A stretch of DNA of 64,000 nt from Rubrobacter calidifluminis (GCF_028617075.1 NZ_JAQKGV010000001.1:62001-126000); one strand, 5' to 3'; shown: positions 33,335 through 42,878, counted from the first letter of the stretch. Notes: generated by a model from the sequence alone, not told the origin. Program-made: numbers and translations.

Positions 33335-34801
33335 TCAGGAGAGGGATTCCAGGAATCCCATGGCCGAGAGGGTGGCGTGGAGCCGGTCGCGGATCTCCTG
33401 GTGGTTCAGGAAGGCCTGGTGGCCGCCCTCGTACCAGGTGATTTCGGGCCTGCCCCAGTGGCGCCACAGACTCTCGGGTTGAGAGGGGGGGACTACCCGG
33501 TCGGCGTTGCCGGCGAAGATGGCGAGCCTCTCCGGGGGGAGGCGGGGTTCGAGGGCGAGAGGGGAGATGACGCGGCTCAGCAACGCCAGTTTCCGCTCGT
33601 CAAGGCCGGAAGATTTCAAGCAGCTTACCACGGAGCCCGGGGCGTTGTTCCAGAACATGGTCGGATAGTCGGAGGGCGGGTTGCACACCACGACGCAGTC
33701 GAGGTCACGTTCGAGGCCGCACAGGAGCGCGGCGACGTATCCTCCGAGCGAGTGGCCGAGGACGCCTACCGCCGGGGCGCCCTCCAGGCGCAGCCGGGAT
33801 GTCATCCTGCGGATGTCCCAGAGTGCCTGGGAGGCTGCGTGCAGCGTGTCCATCATCTCCCCTGAGAGCACCAGGTCTCCGCTTACGGGCCCAACCCTGC
33901 GCGGGCCGTGGGTCGGAAGCACCGGGATGAGGAGGTTGAGCCCCAGCTCGCGGTGCAGGTATCCGGGCCGGAAGAGGGAGAGGTCGAGCCTGGGTGAGCC
34001 CATGCGGATGCCTGGTATGCACACGAGCCAGGGACGAGGTCCTCCGGCGTGCCGCAGCATCCAGGCACAGGCCGTGCGGTTGCGTTCGTGGGAGAGCCAG
34101 CGTTCGCGGCCCGGCTCCGCGGGGTGCGGCTCGTACCTGCTCTCGAAGGTTATCTGCTCGAAAGAGATGCCCCGGACGCTGCGCTTCCTCAGCCGAATCT
34201 CGTTCACCGGTGGTGGTGTCCGGTGGTAGGCGACCGGATGCGAGAGCCACCCCTTCTCGTCGAAGAGCGCGAGCGCCTCATCCACCTCCTCAGAGACCCT
34301 CCTGGCCTGCTCCCCGAGCGTCAGCGGCCACGTCGTGAGCATGAGGTAGCACATCGAAGCCTCGTCCTGCGCGGCGCGGGCGGCCGGCTTCAGGCCCATC
34401 TGGGGCGCGGGGACCCCCTCGGGCAGCCTCCCGCGCGCGAGCGAGGCGTGGCCGGTCAGGACGAAGTTCAGGGCGGAGGAGACGAGCAGTGCCGCCGCGG
34501 CCGGCCCCGCGAGTGCGAAGTAGGGGATGGACAGGGCCGCACCGATCAGGGATCCGAAGGCCGTGAAGTGCCGGATGCGGGCGTCTCCCGGCCAGAGGAG
34601 GCCCGAGATGCCGGACGCGAACAAAAGCGCCCCCGGAGGCCATCCCAGGAGCACGCCCCACACTCCCTCCCGCGCGCCGCTCCAGAGCCAGGCACCGCCC
34701 AGCACGACCGGCCAGAGGGCGGAGAGGAGCAGGATCAGGTGCCGCCTTCTGGTGCCCTCCCGAAGGTTCTCGCCGTGTTCCTTCTCCCTATCTTGCGACA
34801 T
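33335..34801 (-). CDS. Membrane-anchored alpha/beta hydrolase
   Basis: A 488-aa protein. Residues about 20-120 form around four hydrophobic helices (RHLILLLSALWPVVLGGAWL, then three more). The C-terminal hydrolase domain (about 250-485) carries the nucleophile elbow VGVLGHSLGGYVAAL, acid in IFAGNADRVVPP and His in WYEGGHQAFLNHQ. The middle section includes WLSHERNRTACAWMLRHAGG. The substrate is unknown; a lipid or ester at the membrane is plausible. It starts 39 nt after the FtsX-like permease gene, so it may share that transcript. Confidence 0.75.
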   Translation of the reverse strand: MSQDREKEHGENLREGTRRRHLILLLSALWPVVLGGAWLWSGAREGVWGVLLGWPPGALLFASGISGLLWPGDARIRHFTAFGSLIGAALSIPYFALAGPAAAALLVSSALNFVLTGHASLARGRLPEGVPAPQMGLKPAARAAQDEASMCYLMLTTWPLTLGEQARRVSEEVDEALALFDEKGWLSHPVAYHRTPPPVNEIRLRKRSVRGISFEQITFESRYEPHPAEPGRERWLSHERNRTACAWMLRHAGGPRPWLVCIPGIRMGSPRLDLSLFRPGYLHRELGLNLLIPVLPTHGPRRVGPVSGDLVLSGEMMDTLHAASQALWDIRRMTSRLRLEGAPAVGVLGHSLGGYVAALLCGLERDLDCVVVCNPPSDYPTMFWNNAPGSVVSCLKSSGLDERKLALLSRVISPLALEPRLPPERLAIFAGNADRVVPPSQPESLWRHWGRPEITWYEGGHQAFLNHQEIRDRLHATLSAMGFLESLS

Positions 34802-34840
34802 CAGGGTCGTCCCCGGTGTTTGACAGCAGGACGCAACGAG

Positions 34841-37405
34841 CTACTCGTACTGTACAGCCTCCACGATGTCCTTTCTCGCCGCCGTCCGGGCCGGAAGGAG
34901 CCCGGCGAGCACCCCGATCACGAGCCCCGAGAGGATCGCGTAGAGGGCCGGGAGCGTCGGGTAGTAGAAGGAGATGTCGAAGCCGTTCGCCCCGGTCCCG
35001 CGCACGAAGAGGTACCCCAGGAAGGAGCCCAGCGCCACCCCCAGCACGCAGCCGATCACGCTTATCACGACCCCCTCGTCCACGATCAGACGCCCCACCT
35101 GCAGCCTGGTGGAGCCGATGGCCCGGAGGATGCCTATCTCCCGCGTGCGCTCGAAGACGCTCATCGAGAGGGTGTTTATCACCCCGAAGGCCGAGACCGC
35201 CACCGAGACGCCCATGATCGCGTAGAAGAACGCGTACTGCTGCTCGAAGCTGCGCTCTATCGAGGCCTTCCACTCGGCGTTGGAGTAGAGCGTGAGCTGG
35301 GGGTAGTCTTTGATTACCTCTTTTATCCTGTGTGCGATCGCTGCCCGATCGGAGCCGGGAGAGACCTTTATCGCGAGGAAGCCGTCCCCGCCCACACCGA
35401 AGTCCCGCTCGATCGTTTTCTTCGAGACGTAGACTCCGGTGCCGCCGCCGAGGATGTCGTTGTCCACTATCCCCGCGACCCTGTAATGCCTGATGCCCCT
35501 GGGGCTCGGCACGGAGACCTCGGAGCCGATCGTGAGGTGCTGGGAGCGGGCGAGCTGCTTGCCGATGATCGTCTGGCCGCGCTGGAGCTTAGAGAAAGCC
35601 TCCCTGCCCACACCCCTGCCGGAGGCGTAGTTGATCCTGAAGATGTCCGTATAGTTTCTTTCCAGCCCGAAGACGAAGTAGATCCGGCTACCCATACTCT
35701 GAACGGTGGAGGAAATACCGGTAGTCTCCTCCACACCGGGGATCCTCTCCACCCGGTGGGCTATCCCGGGTGAGAAGGTGATGCTCGAGTTCTGGGTCGT
35801 GGGTTCGATCACGTAGTCGCTGCCGAGGGAGCCTTCCAGGTAGGTCCGGATCGAGCCGAGCACGCTCCCTCCGAGTGTGGCGAAGGTTATGACGAGGGCG
35901 ATGCCGATCATGAGCGCCGAGGCCGTGAGCGATGTCCTGCCCGGGTTGCGCGTGGCGTTGGCCGAGGCCATCCTCCCCTCTACGCCGAAGAGCAGGCGCA
36001 GGATGGGGGAGAGTCCAGCGGCCATCGGCCGGATGAGCGTGGGGACCAGGAGCGAGATGCCCAGGAAGATCGCGATGACTCCTGCCATGCCGGAGGCGTA
36101 GACGAGCCCCTGCAGCTGGGCCGAGAGGTGCTTCGCCAGGTAGTAGGTCCAGGGGATGCCCCCTCCGGCGAGGACCACACTGGCGAGGGGCGAGAGCCGG
36201 GCGGCGCGGCCGCGCCGCCCCTCCCCGGTGGGAGCGCTGCGGGAGCGCATCGCCTCCACCGGGCTCACCCGGCCCGCGCGCAGCGCCGGGTAGAGTGCGG
36301 CGAGCACCGTGATCACTATCCCCACGGCCACCGCCGAGGCGAGCGCGAACGGCGAGACGTCCACCCGCTCTATCTGGAAGTGGAAGGCCCGGCCGAAGAG
36401 GTAGGAGAGACCTCGGGCCATCAGGTAACCGAACGCGAGCCCCGTGACAGACCCCGCCAGCCCCAGCGCGGCAGCCTCGATTATGACCGAGCGGGCGATC
36501 ATCGAACGCGTCGCACCGAGCGCCCGGAGCATCCCGAGCTCCCTGGTCCGCTCCAGGACGGTCATCGAGAGCGCGTTGAAGACCAGAAAAGCTCCGACGA
36601 AAAGGGAGGTCCCGGCGAAGAACAGGAGCGCGAGCTCGAAACCCTGGAACTGGCTGTTCGCCTCGCGGGTGCGGGTCGAGGAGAGCTGGGCCGTGAGCCC
36701 TCTGCCGAGCGAGGAGTCGAGCTCCTTCCTGAGCCGTTCGACCGGCACCCCCTTCGCCGCCTGCACGGCCACACCCGAGATCCTGTGCGGGTAGCCGAAC
36801 TCCTTCTGGACGAAGCGCAGCGGGGCCATGCCGAAGGCGATCCCTCCGAAGGAGCCACCCGGCGTCCTGAGCGTACCCACCAGATTCATCCGCACCACGC
36901 CGCCCGGCGTCCCCACGCGCACCTTCTGTCCTACCCTGAGCCCCGCGGCCTTCGCGGTGCCGGCGTCGAGCATCAGCTCGGCCCCGCTCCTCGGGTAGCG
37001 CCCCCTCGCCAGGCTGAAGCCGGTGGCGAAGGCGGCGCTCTTCGGCTCCACCCCGAACAGGCGCATGCTCTCCACCCGCGGGTGCCCTCCCTTGCCGCCG
37101 AGGATGAGCGAGGAGGGTACCGAGAGCCGGGGGGCCGCCGAGCCCACGTCGGGGTTCGAGCGGATCTCGCCGAGCCTGGATTCTTCGAAGGTGCCGTTTC
37201 CGCCCTGCGCGGTGACGGTTATCTCCGCCGCACCGTAGGCCTTCGAGTAGAGTTCGGTGAACGTCTTCGACATCGTGTTGGAGAGCGTGATCACGCCGAA
37301 GACTATCCCCACGCCGAGGACGATACCTATCGCCGTGAGAGCGGTCCTCTGCGGCCGCGCACCGAGGTTGCGGACGCTCATCTGCGAGAAACGCCTGAGC
37401 CTCAA
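34841..37405 (-). CDS. FtsX-like (MacB type) ABC transporter permease
   Basis: An 854-aa permease with duplicated FtsX domains. An N-terminal helix (near 20-40) is followed by an extracytoplasmic domain (about 45-255), a helix cluster near 265-390 with TVLERTRELGMLRALGATRSM, a second single helix near 500, another extracytoplasmic domain, and a last helix cluster near 735-840 with SVFERTREIGILRAIGSTRL. The repeated ERTRE-G-LRA-GA/STR loop marks this family, which drives mechanotransmission or lipoprotein/peptide export. TTG 37405 has AAGGAG 8 nt upstream, inside the end of the ATPase gene. Confidence 0.9.
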   Translation of the reverse strand: MRLRRFSQMSVRNLGARPQRTALTAIGIVLGVGIVFGVITLSNTMSKTFTELYSKAYGAAEITVTAQGGNGTFEESRLGEIRSNPDVGSAAPRLSVPSSLILGGKGGHPRVESMRLFGVEPKSAAFATGFSLARGRYPRSGAELMLDAGTAKAAGLRVGQKVRVGTPGGVVRMNLVGTLRTPGGSFGGIAFGMAPLRFVQKEFGYPHRISGVAVQAAKGVPVERLRKELDSSLGRGLTAQLSSTRTREANSQFQGFELALLFFAGTSLFVGAFLVFNALSMTVLERTRELGMLRALGATRSMIARSVIIEAAALGLAGSVTGLAFGYLMARGLSYLFGRAFHFQIERVDVSPFALASAVAVGIVITVLAALYPALRAGRVSPVEAMRSRSAPTGEGRRGRAARLSPLASVVLAGGGIPWTYYLAKHLSAQLQGLVYASGMAGVIAIFLGISLLVPTLIRPMAAGLSPILRLLFGVEGRMASANATRNPGRTSLTASALMIGIALVITFATLGGSVLGSIRTYLEGSLGSDYVIEPTTQNSSITFSPGIAHRVERIPGVEETTGISSTVQSMGSRIYFVFGLERNYTDIFRINYASGRGVGREAFSKLQRGQTIIGKQLARSQHLTIGSEVSVPSPRGIRHYRVAGIVDNDILGGGTGVYVSKKTIERDFGVGGDGFLAIKVSPGSDRAAIAHRIKEVIKDYPQLTLYSNAEWKASIERSFEQQYAFFYAIMGVSVAVSAFGVINTLSMSVFERTREIGILRAIGSTRLQVGRLIVDEGVVISVIGCVLGVALGSFLGYLFVRGTGANGFDISFYYPTLPALYAILSGLVIGVLAGLLPARTAARKDIVEAVQYE

Positions 37406-37410
37406 AGGTC

Positions 37411-38163
<753 letters not shown>

Positions 38164-38169
38164 ACGACG

Positions 38170-38175
38170 AGTATA
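38170..38175 (-). promoter_or_regulatory. -10 box for the ABC exporter operon
   Basis: Minus-strand TATACT (5 of 6 consensus) with the GTG start codon 6 nt downstream and no SD between. The -35 region is not recognisable. Confidence 0.45.
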
Positions 38176-38199
38176 CCCTCGTCGGACGCGAGACGTCTT

Positions 38200-38218
38200 G
38201 TAGCACAGCTGCTACAAT
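38200..38218. promoter_or_regulatory. Inverted repeat and -10 box before rpsF
   Basis: GTAGCA-CAGC-TGCTAC (38200-38215), 6-bp arms, overlaps a rightward -10 TACAAT (38213-38218). It lies in the divergent gap between the ABC exporter and rpsF and could be an operator for either. Confidence 0.35.
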
Positions 38219-38238
38219 AACCCTGACCGAGACCTTCT

Positions 38239-38280
38239 GCTTCCCGCGCGGAGCGGGAAGCCGCCCTGTAAGACCACAGG
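38239..38280 (+). promoter_or_regulatory. Two hairpins in the rpsF leader
   Basis: Hairpin 1: perfect 9-bp stem GCTTCCCGC / GCGGGAAGC with a 5-nt loop (38239-38261). Hairpin 2: CCTGT / ACAGG with a 6-nt loop (38265-38280); its 3' arm contains the first bases of the SD AGGAGG (38278-38283). This suits translational autocontrol, but the known S6:S18-binding leader motif is not clearly matched. Confidence 0.45.
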
Positions 38281-38292
38281 AGGTATGAGACT

Positions 38293-38631
38293 TTGGAGAA
38301 CGCCTACGAGGTCATGCTCATCGTGATCCCCGAGCTCGACGAGGAGCAGGTCGAGAGCACGGTCGGCCGCTTCCGCACGATCATCGAGCGCACCGGCGGG
38401 GAGGTGCTCAACGTCGACCTGTGGGGCAAGAGACGGCTCGCCTACGAGATAGACCACCGCTCCGAGGCCTACTACGCGGTGATACACTTTACGGTCGGCG
38501 AGAGGACCCTCGTCGAGCTCAAGCGTATCCTGCGCGTCTCCGACGACGTTCTGCGGCACATGATCGTGAAGCTCCCTCCCGACTACGCGGGATCGCTGCG
38601 CGAGGAAGAGAGCGTCGAGGCGGCAGGCTAA
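38293..38631 (+). CDS. rpsF: Ribosomal protein bS6
   Basis: 30S subunit protein that pairs with bS18 on 16S rRNA; 112 aa. Typical start YEVMLIVIPELDEEQVE, then VDLWGKRRLAYEIDHRSEAYYAVIHF. TTG 38293 has AGGAGG 9 nt upstream. An ATG at 38285 is out of frame. First gene of rpsF-rpsR-rplI. Confidence 0.95.
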   Translation: MENAYEVMLIVIPELDEEQVESTVGRFRTIIERTGGEVLNVDLWGKRRLAYEIDHRSEAYYAVIHFTVGERTLVELKRILRVSDDVLRHMIVKLPPDYAGSLREEESVEAAG

Positions 38632-38661
38632 AAGTGGATCGCGAGGAGGTAGCATAGAAAA

Positions 38662-38910
38662 GTGAGCAGCAAGAGCAAGGGATCCGGCGGCGGGCGCTCC
38701 GGCAAGAACAAGCCGTGCGTCTTCTGCAAGGAGAACGTCACCTACGTAGACTACAAGGACTACAACACCCTCAGGCGCTTCATCTCCGACCGGGCCAAGA
38801 TCCGGGCGCGCCGCGTCACGGGGCTGTGCCCCAAGCACCAGCGGGAGACCGCCCGGGCGATAAAGCGGGCCCGGGAGATGGCGCTGCTTCCCTACATCGC
38901 CGGACGTTAG
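38662..38910 (+). CDS. rpsR: Ribosomal protein bS18, zinc-type
   Basis: An 82-aa 30S protein. Core [25 protein letters not shown] is clear. Cysteines in [10 protein letters not shown] and GLCPKHQ give a CxxC...CxxH set, the zinc-binding version of bS18. The GTG start lies 30 nt after rpsF. The ssb gene that usually sits between rpsF and rpsR is absent. Confidence 0.95.
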   Translation: MSSKSKGSGGGRSGKNKPCVFCKENVTYVDYKDYNTLRRFISDRAKIRARRVTGLCPKHQRETARAIKRAREMALLPYIAGR

Positions 38911-38926
38911 AGGGGGCTTCTCTGAG

Positions 38927-39376
38927 ATGCAGGTGATACTCACACAGGACGTCGAGAAGGTCGGGAACCGGGGCGAGATCGTCGACGTGAGCCGCGGCTA
39001 CGTCCGCAACTTCCTGGTGCCGCGCGGGCTCGCGGAGGTGGCGACCCCCGCGAAGCTCGAGGAGGCCCGCAGGAGGATGCAGGAGGCCGCCGAACGCGAG
39101 CGGCGGCTCGCCGAGCGGGCCGTCGAGATCGCCGAGACGCTCAACAAGAGCGTCATCACGATAGAGGCCCGCACCGGCGAGGACGAGCGGCTCTTCGGTT
39201 CGATCACCGCGGCGAACATCGCCGAGGCCATAGAGCAGGCGCGCGGCATCCACCTCGACCGCCGCAAGATACGCCTCGAGGAGCCGATAAGGTCGCTCGG
39301 GACGCACCAGGTCCCCGTGCAGGTGCACGGGGACGTCGAGGCCAGCGTCAAGGTCATCGTCGTTCCGAAGCTCTAG
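38927..39376 (+). CDS. rplI: Ribosomal protein bL9
   Basis: A 149-aa 50S protein. The N-terminal domain reads MQVILTQDVEKVGNRGEIVD then VSRGYVRNFLVPRGLA. A long central helix spans about 45-75, and the C-terminal domain contains LFGSITAANIAEAIEQARG. ATG 38927 follows rpsR by 16 nt. An intrinsic terminator lies 28 nt after the stop codon. Confidence 0.95.
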   Translation: MQVILTQDVEKVGNRGEIVDVSRGYVRNFLVPRGLAEVATPAKLEEARRRMQEAAERERRLAERAVEIAETLNKSVITIEARTGEDERLFGSITAANIAEAIEQARGIHLDRRKIRLEEPIRSLGTHQVPVQVHGDVEASVKVIVVPKL

Positions 39377-39403
39377 GGCTTCAACCTCGATCTCAGGATG
39401 AGG

Positions 39404-39430
39404 CGGGCCGCTTGTAAGCGGCCCGTTTTT
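39404..39430 (+). terminator. Rho-independent terminator after rplI
   Basis: Perfect 9-bp stem CGGGCCGCT / AGCGGCCCG with a TGTA loop, followed by TTTTT (39426-39430). It ends the ribosomal operon only 16 bp before the dnaB start codon. Confidence 0.85.
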
Positions 39431-39446
39431 GATTCATCCTTGGGGC

Positions 39447-42095
39447 ATGGAACGGCGGGGGAGGATAAGGAGCGTCGGTGCCGGGCCGGAGGCGGCCCGC
39501 GTACCACCGCACGACCTGGAGGCCGAGCGGGCCGTGATCGGGGCGATGCTCGTCTCGGAGGCTGCGGTCTCCACCGTCGCCGAGAAGCTCGCCGCCGAGG
39601 ACTTCTACTCGGAGACGCACCGCATCATCTACTCGGCGATGATGCGGCTCTACTCCCGCGGGGACCCCATAGACCAGCTCACGCTCACCAACGAGCTGCG
39701 TGGCAGCGGCGAGTTCGACAAGGTCGGCGGACGGGCTTACATCTTCGAGATCGTCGAGAGCGTCCCGACGACGGCGAACGTCTCCCGCTACGCCGACATA
39801 GTGCGCTCGAAGGCGATCCTCAGGGCCGTGATAGACGCCTCGAGCCGCATCGCCGAGGACGCCTTCCGGGAACCGGAGGACGTGGGGGAGGCGCTCGATG
39901 CCGCCGAGCAACTCATCTACAGCATCTCCAACCGGCGTCTCAAGGAGCAGCTCTCCCCGGTCTCCGAGCTCGCGCCGGGGGCGCTGGAGATGATCCAGCA
40001 GCTCTACGAGTCCGAGGGGGAGGTGACCGGGGTCGAGACCGGCTTCGAGGACCTCGACCGCCTGACGACGGGCTTCCACAAGAGCGACCTCATCATCCTC
40101 GCCGCCCGGCCCGCGATGGGGAAGTGCGTGAAGTGGGACAACCTGGTCGTAGACCCGGAGAGCGGCGAGAGGTTGACGATCGAGGAGTGCGTTAAGCGCC
40201 GGCTGCCCCGCGTATCGAACGTCTCCGAAGCCGGAGAGCTGCAGACTACCGACATCTCGGACTGGATAGACAGCGGCGTGAAGCCGTGCTACCGCGTCGT
40301 CACCCGTACCGGTCGCAGCGTCGAGGTCACCGGTCACCACCCGTTTCTGACGGTGAAGGGATGGACGCCGCTGCACGACCTCGAGGTAGGCGACAGCATC
40401 GCCGTGCCGCGCGGGTTGCCGGTGTTCGGGAGCGACGAGACGTGGCCCCTGGACCTGGTCCGGTTGCTCGCTTACTTCATCGCCGAGGGTGGACCGACCC
40501 GCGAATGTCCGAAGTGGACGAACGCGGATCCCCAGCTCGTAGAGGACTTCCGCCGGTGCATCGGGGAGCAGTTCCCCGACGCGGTCGTGACGAAGGAGCC
40601 CCATCGCCCGTACGACTACAAGGTCGTGGGCAATGGAGAGCGGCGAGGGATGAACAGTAATCCCGTCACCGCCTGGCTGAGAGAGCTTGGCCTCATGGGC
40701 AAGTATGCCGGGGACAAATCGTTCCCTTCGCTCGTCTGGCGGTGGAGCCGGCGCTACCTGGCCGAGTTCCTGCGCGTGCTGTTCAGTTGCGACGGGACCA
40801 TCTACGGGTTGGGGAAGCATCCGCGCATCGAGTTCAGCGTCGGCTCCGAACGGCTCGCCCGCGACGTCCACCACGCCCTCCTGCGCTTCGGCATCGTCGC
40901 CAAGCTCTGGCGAAAGAAGGAGCGGTGCTGGAGGGTTGAGATCACCGCCCCCGACTCCGTGTTGCGCTACCAGGCGGAGATCGGCTGGATCGGGGAGAAG
41001 GCCCTCCGGTTTGCGGGCGGGGCTTTCGCGGAGCGCGAGCTGCCGAAGCGCGTTCCCAACTACGGCCACCCCCCAAGGGAGGTCTGGGAGCTGGTGCGCG
41101 AGGCCGCCGCGCGGCGGGGCCTGAGCCTCTCGGAGCTGGGACGGCGCGCTCGAGAGATGGAGAGGCATGGCAGGCGCGCCGGCTACAACCCGCACACCAA
41201 CAGGAACCTGCCCGCCTATCGGCTGGCGCGGTATGCAGAGGTTCTGAACGATGAAAGACTTGCGCGCATAGCCAGCCCGGATCTCTTTTGGGACGAGATC
41301 GTCTCCATAGAGTACGTGGGAGAACACCGGGTCTACGACCTGACCGTGCCCGAAGGGGCCAACTTCGTCGCCCAGGACATCTTCGTGCACAACACCGCCT
41401 TCGCGCTGAACGCCATCTGGCACGCCGCCGGGGTGCAGAAGAAGCCGGTCGCGATCTTCTCGCTGGAGATGAGCAAGGAGCAGCTCGTCCAGCGTCTGAT
41501 CTCCCAGACCACCCGCATAAGGGCGCAGGATCTCAGGAGCGGCAACGTGAAACCCGAGGACTGGCCGAAGCTCGTGCGGGGGGTGGCCGAGGTCTCGGGG
41601 GCCCCCATCTGGATAGACGACACCGCCGGCATCTCGCTGATGGAGATGCGGGCCAAGGTCAGGCGCCTCTCCAGCCGCCTGTTGGCCCAGGAAGGACGCC
41701 CGCTCGCGCTCGTCGTCGTGGACTACCTCCAGCTCATGGTCGGGCAGAACCGCGAGAACCGCCAGCAGGAGATCGCCGAGATCAGCCGCGGCCTCAAGGT
41801 CCTCGCCCGCGACCTGGACGTGCCCGTCCTGGCGATAGCCCAGCTCTCCCGCGCCGTCGAGCAGCGCCACGACAAACGCCCGCTGCTCTCGGATTTGCGC
41901 GACTCGGGGGCCATCGAGCAGGACGCCGACCTAGTGATGTTCCTCTACCGCGACGAGTACTACAACCCCGACTCCGACGACAAAGGCATCGCCGAGGTCA
42001 TCGTCGGCAAGCACCGCAACGGGCCCACCGGCAAGGTTCAGCTCGCCTGGATGGAGCAGTACACCAAGTTCGCCTCGCTCGCGAAGGGGCTCTGA
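39447..42095 (+). CDS. dnaB: Replicative DNA helicase DnaB, interrupted by an intein
   Basis: The hexameric replication-fork helicase. The full reading frame is 882 residues; removing the intein (residues 227-649) leaves a 459-residue DnaB, the normal size. The N-terminal domain starts VPPHDLEAERAVIGAML. The RecA-like domain has Walker A ARPAMGK split just before its Thr, then IFSLEMSKEQLVQRLISQTT, LVVVDYLQLM, the QEIAEISRGLKVLARDL loop and LSDLRDSGAIEQDADLVMFL. ATG 39447 is supported by homology. It has no good SD and lies 16 bp after a terminator, so its promoter probably overlaps the rplI end. Confidence 0.95.
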   Translation: MERRGRIRSVGAGPEAARVPPHDLEAERAVIGAMLVSEAAVSTVAEKLAAEDFYSETHRIIYSAMMRLYSRGDPIDQLTLTNELRGSGEFDKVGGRAYIFEIVESVPTTANVSRYADIVRSKAILRAVIDASSRIAEDAFREPEDVGEALDAAEQLIYSISNRRLKEQLSPVSELAPGALEMIQQLYESEGEVTGVETGFEDLDRLTTGFHKSDLIILAARPAMGKCVKWDNLVVDPESGERLTIEECVKRRLPRVSNVSEAGELQTTDISDWIDSGVKPCYRVVTRTGRSVEVTGHHPFLTVKGWTPLHDLEVGDSIAVPRGLPVFGSDETWPLDLVRLLAYFIAEGGPTRECPKWTNADPQLVEDFRRCIGEQFPDAVVTKEPHRPYDYKVVGNGERRGMNSNPVTAWLRELGLMGKYAGDKSFPSLVWRWSRRYLAEFLRVLFSCDGTIYGLGKHPRIEFSVGSERLARDVHHALLRFGIVAKLWRKKERCWRVEITAPDSVLRYQAEIGWIGEKALRFAGGAFAERELPKRVPNYGHPPREVWELVREAAARRGLSLSELGRRAREMERHGRRAGYNPHTNRNLPAYRLARYAEVLNDERLARIASPDLFWDEIVSIEYVGEHRVYDLTVPEGANFVAQDIFVHNTAFALNAIWHAAGVQKKPVAIFSLEMSKEQLVQRLISQTTRIRAQDLRSGNVKPEDWPKLVRGVAEVSGAPIWIDDTAGISLMEMRAKVRRLSSRLLAQEGRPLALVVVDYLQLMVGQNRENRQQEIAEISRGLKVLARDLDVPVLAIAQLSRAVEQRHDKRPLLSDLRDSGAIEQDADLVMFLYRDEYYNPDSDDKGIAEVIVGKHRNGPTGKVQLAWMEQYTKFASLAKGL
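40125..41393 (+). mobile_element. DnaB intein with LAGLIDADG homing endonuclease
   Basis: A 423-residue in-frame insertion at the Walker A lysine, between GK and T of AMGK-TAF. The N-terminal splice residue is Cys (CVKWDNLVVD). Block B reads VEVTGHHPFLTV. LAGLIDADG motif 1 is LVRLLAYFIAEGG and motif 2 LAEFLRVLFSCDGTI, each with its acidic residue. Block F reads YDLTVPEGANFVAQDIF, ending VHN with Thr as the +1 residue. All residues needed for splicing are present, and the endonuclease looks intact. A segment near the C-terminal third (EAAARRGLSLSELGRRA) resembles a helix-turn-helix. Confidence 0.93.
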
Positions 42096-42098
42096 GGG

Positions 42099-42878
42099 CT
42101 ACCTTATGTCCGTACCCATCGCGTGGTAGCCGCCGTCGACGTGGACTATCTCGCCCGTCGTCGCCGGCCACCAGTCGGAGAGCAGGCTCACCACCGCCCG
42201 GCCCACCGGCTCGGGGTCGTTCGCCTTCCAGCCCAGAGGCGCCCTCTTGTCCCACACTCCCTCTATCTCCGAAAAACCGCTTATGCCACTCGCCGCGAGC
42301 GTCTTCAGAGGGCCGGCCGAGACCAGGTTCACCCGGATGCCCCGCTCGCCGAGGTCTCGCGCCAGGTAGCGCGCGGTCGACTCCAGGGCGGCCTTCGCCA
42401 CCCCCATCCAGTCGTACGCCGGCCACGCCACGCTCGCGTCGAAGTCGAGCCCGACGACCGAGGAGCCTTCGGGCATGATCCCGGCGAGCCCGGCGGCTAT
42501 CGCCTTTAGCGAGTAAGCCGAGGTCTGGAGCGCCGTCGCGACCGAGGGCCAGCCGGCGTTGAGGAAGTTGCCGCCGAGCGCGTCCTCCGGGGCGAAGGCG
42601 ATGGCGTGCACCACCCCGTCCACCTCCCCCCAGCACTCCCCCAGCTCGCGGGCGACGTTCTCTATGTCTTCCGGCTTGTTCGCGTCCAGCTCCAGCACCG
42701 GGGGCTCCGGGTCCATCCTGCGCGCCGTGCGCCGGGTAAGGCTCGCCGCGCGCCCGAAGCTGGACAGCGCTATCTCGGCCCCCTGCTCCTGGGCTATCCT
42801 CGCCACAGTGTAGGCTATCGAGCGCCGGTCGAGCACCCCGGTAACCAGCACCTTCTTGCCCTGCAGTATGCCGCCCAT
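42099..42878 (-). CDS. fabI: Enoyl-[acyl-carrier-protein] reductase (FabI/InhA type)
   Basis: Last reductive step of fatty-acid elongation, NADH-dependent, 259 aa. It begins MGGILQGKKVLVTGVLDRRS with the FabI-type G-x5-SIA nucleotide loop. VVHAIAFAPEDALGGNF and the active-site YDWMGVAKAALES (Tyr-x6-Lys), then IRVNLVSAGPLKTLAASGI, are diagnostic. ATG 42878 has GAGGAGGAAG upstream. It converges with dnaB with 3 bp between stops. A promoter lies 60-90 bp upstream. Confidence 0.93.
   Translation of the reverse strand: MGGILQGKKVLVTGVLDRRSIAYTVARIAQEQGAEIALSSFGRAASLTRRTARRMDPEPPVLELDANKPEDIENVARELGECWGEVDGVVHAIAFAPEDALGGNFLNAGWPSVATALQTSAYSLKAIAAGLAGIMPEGSSVVGLDFDASVAWPAYDWMGVAKAALESTARYLARDLGERGIRVNLVSAGPLKTLAASGISGFSEIEGVWDKRAPLGWKANDPEPVGRAVVSLLSDWWPATTGEIVHVDGGYHAMGTDIR

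Noticed and set aside
38285-38287. ATG directly after AGGAGG before rpsF
   Set aside because: Out of frame with rpsF and only 1 nt from the SD; TTG 38293 gives the S6 N-terminus.
39393-41870. 825-codon open frame on the minus strand
   Set aside because: Antisense to dnaB and its intein, with no recognisable domain; a shadow of high-GC codon bias.
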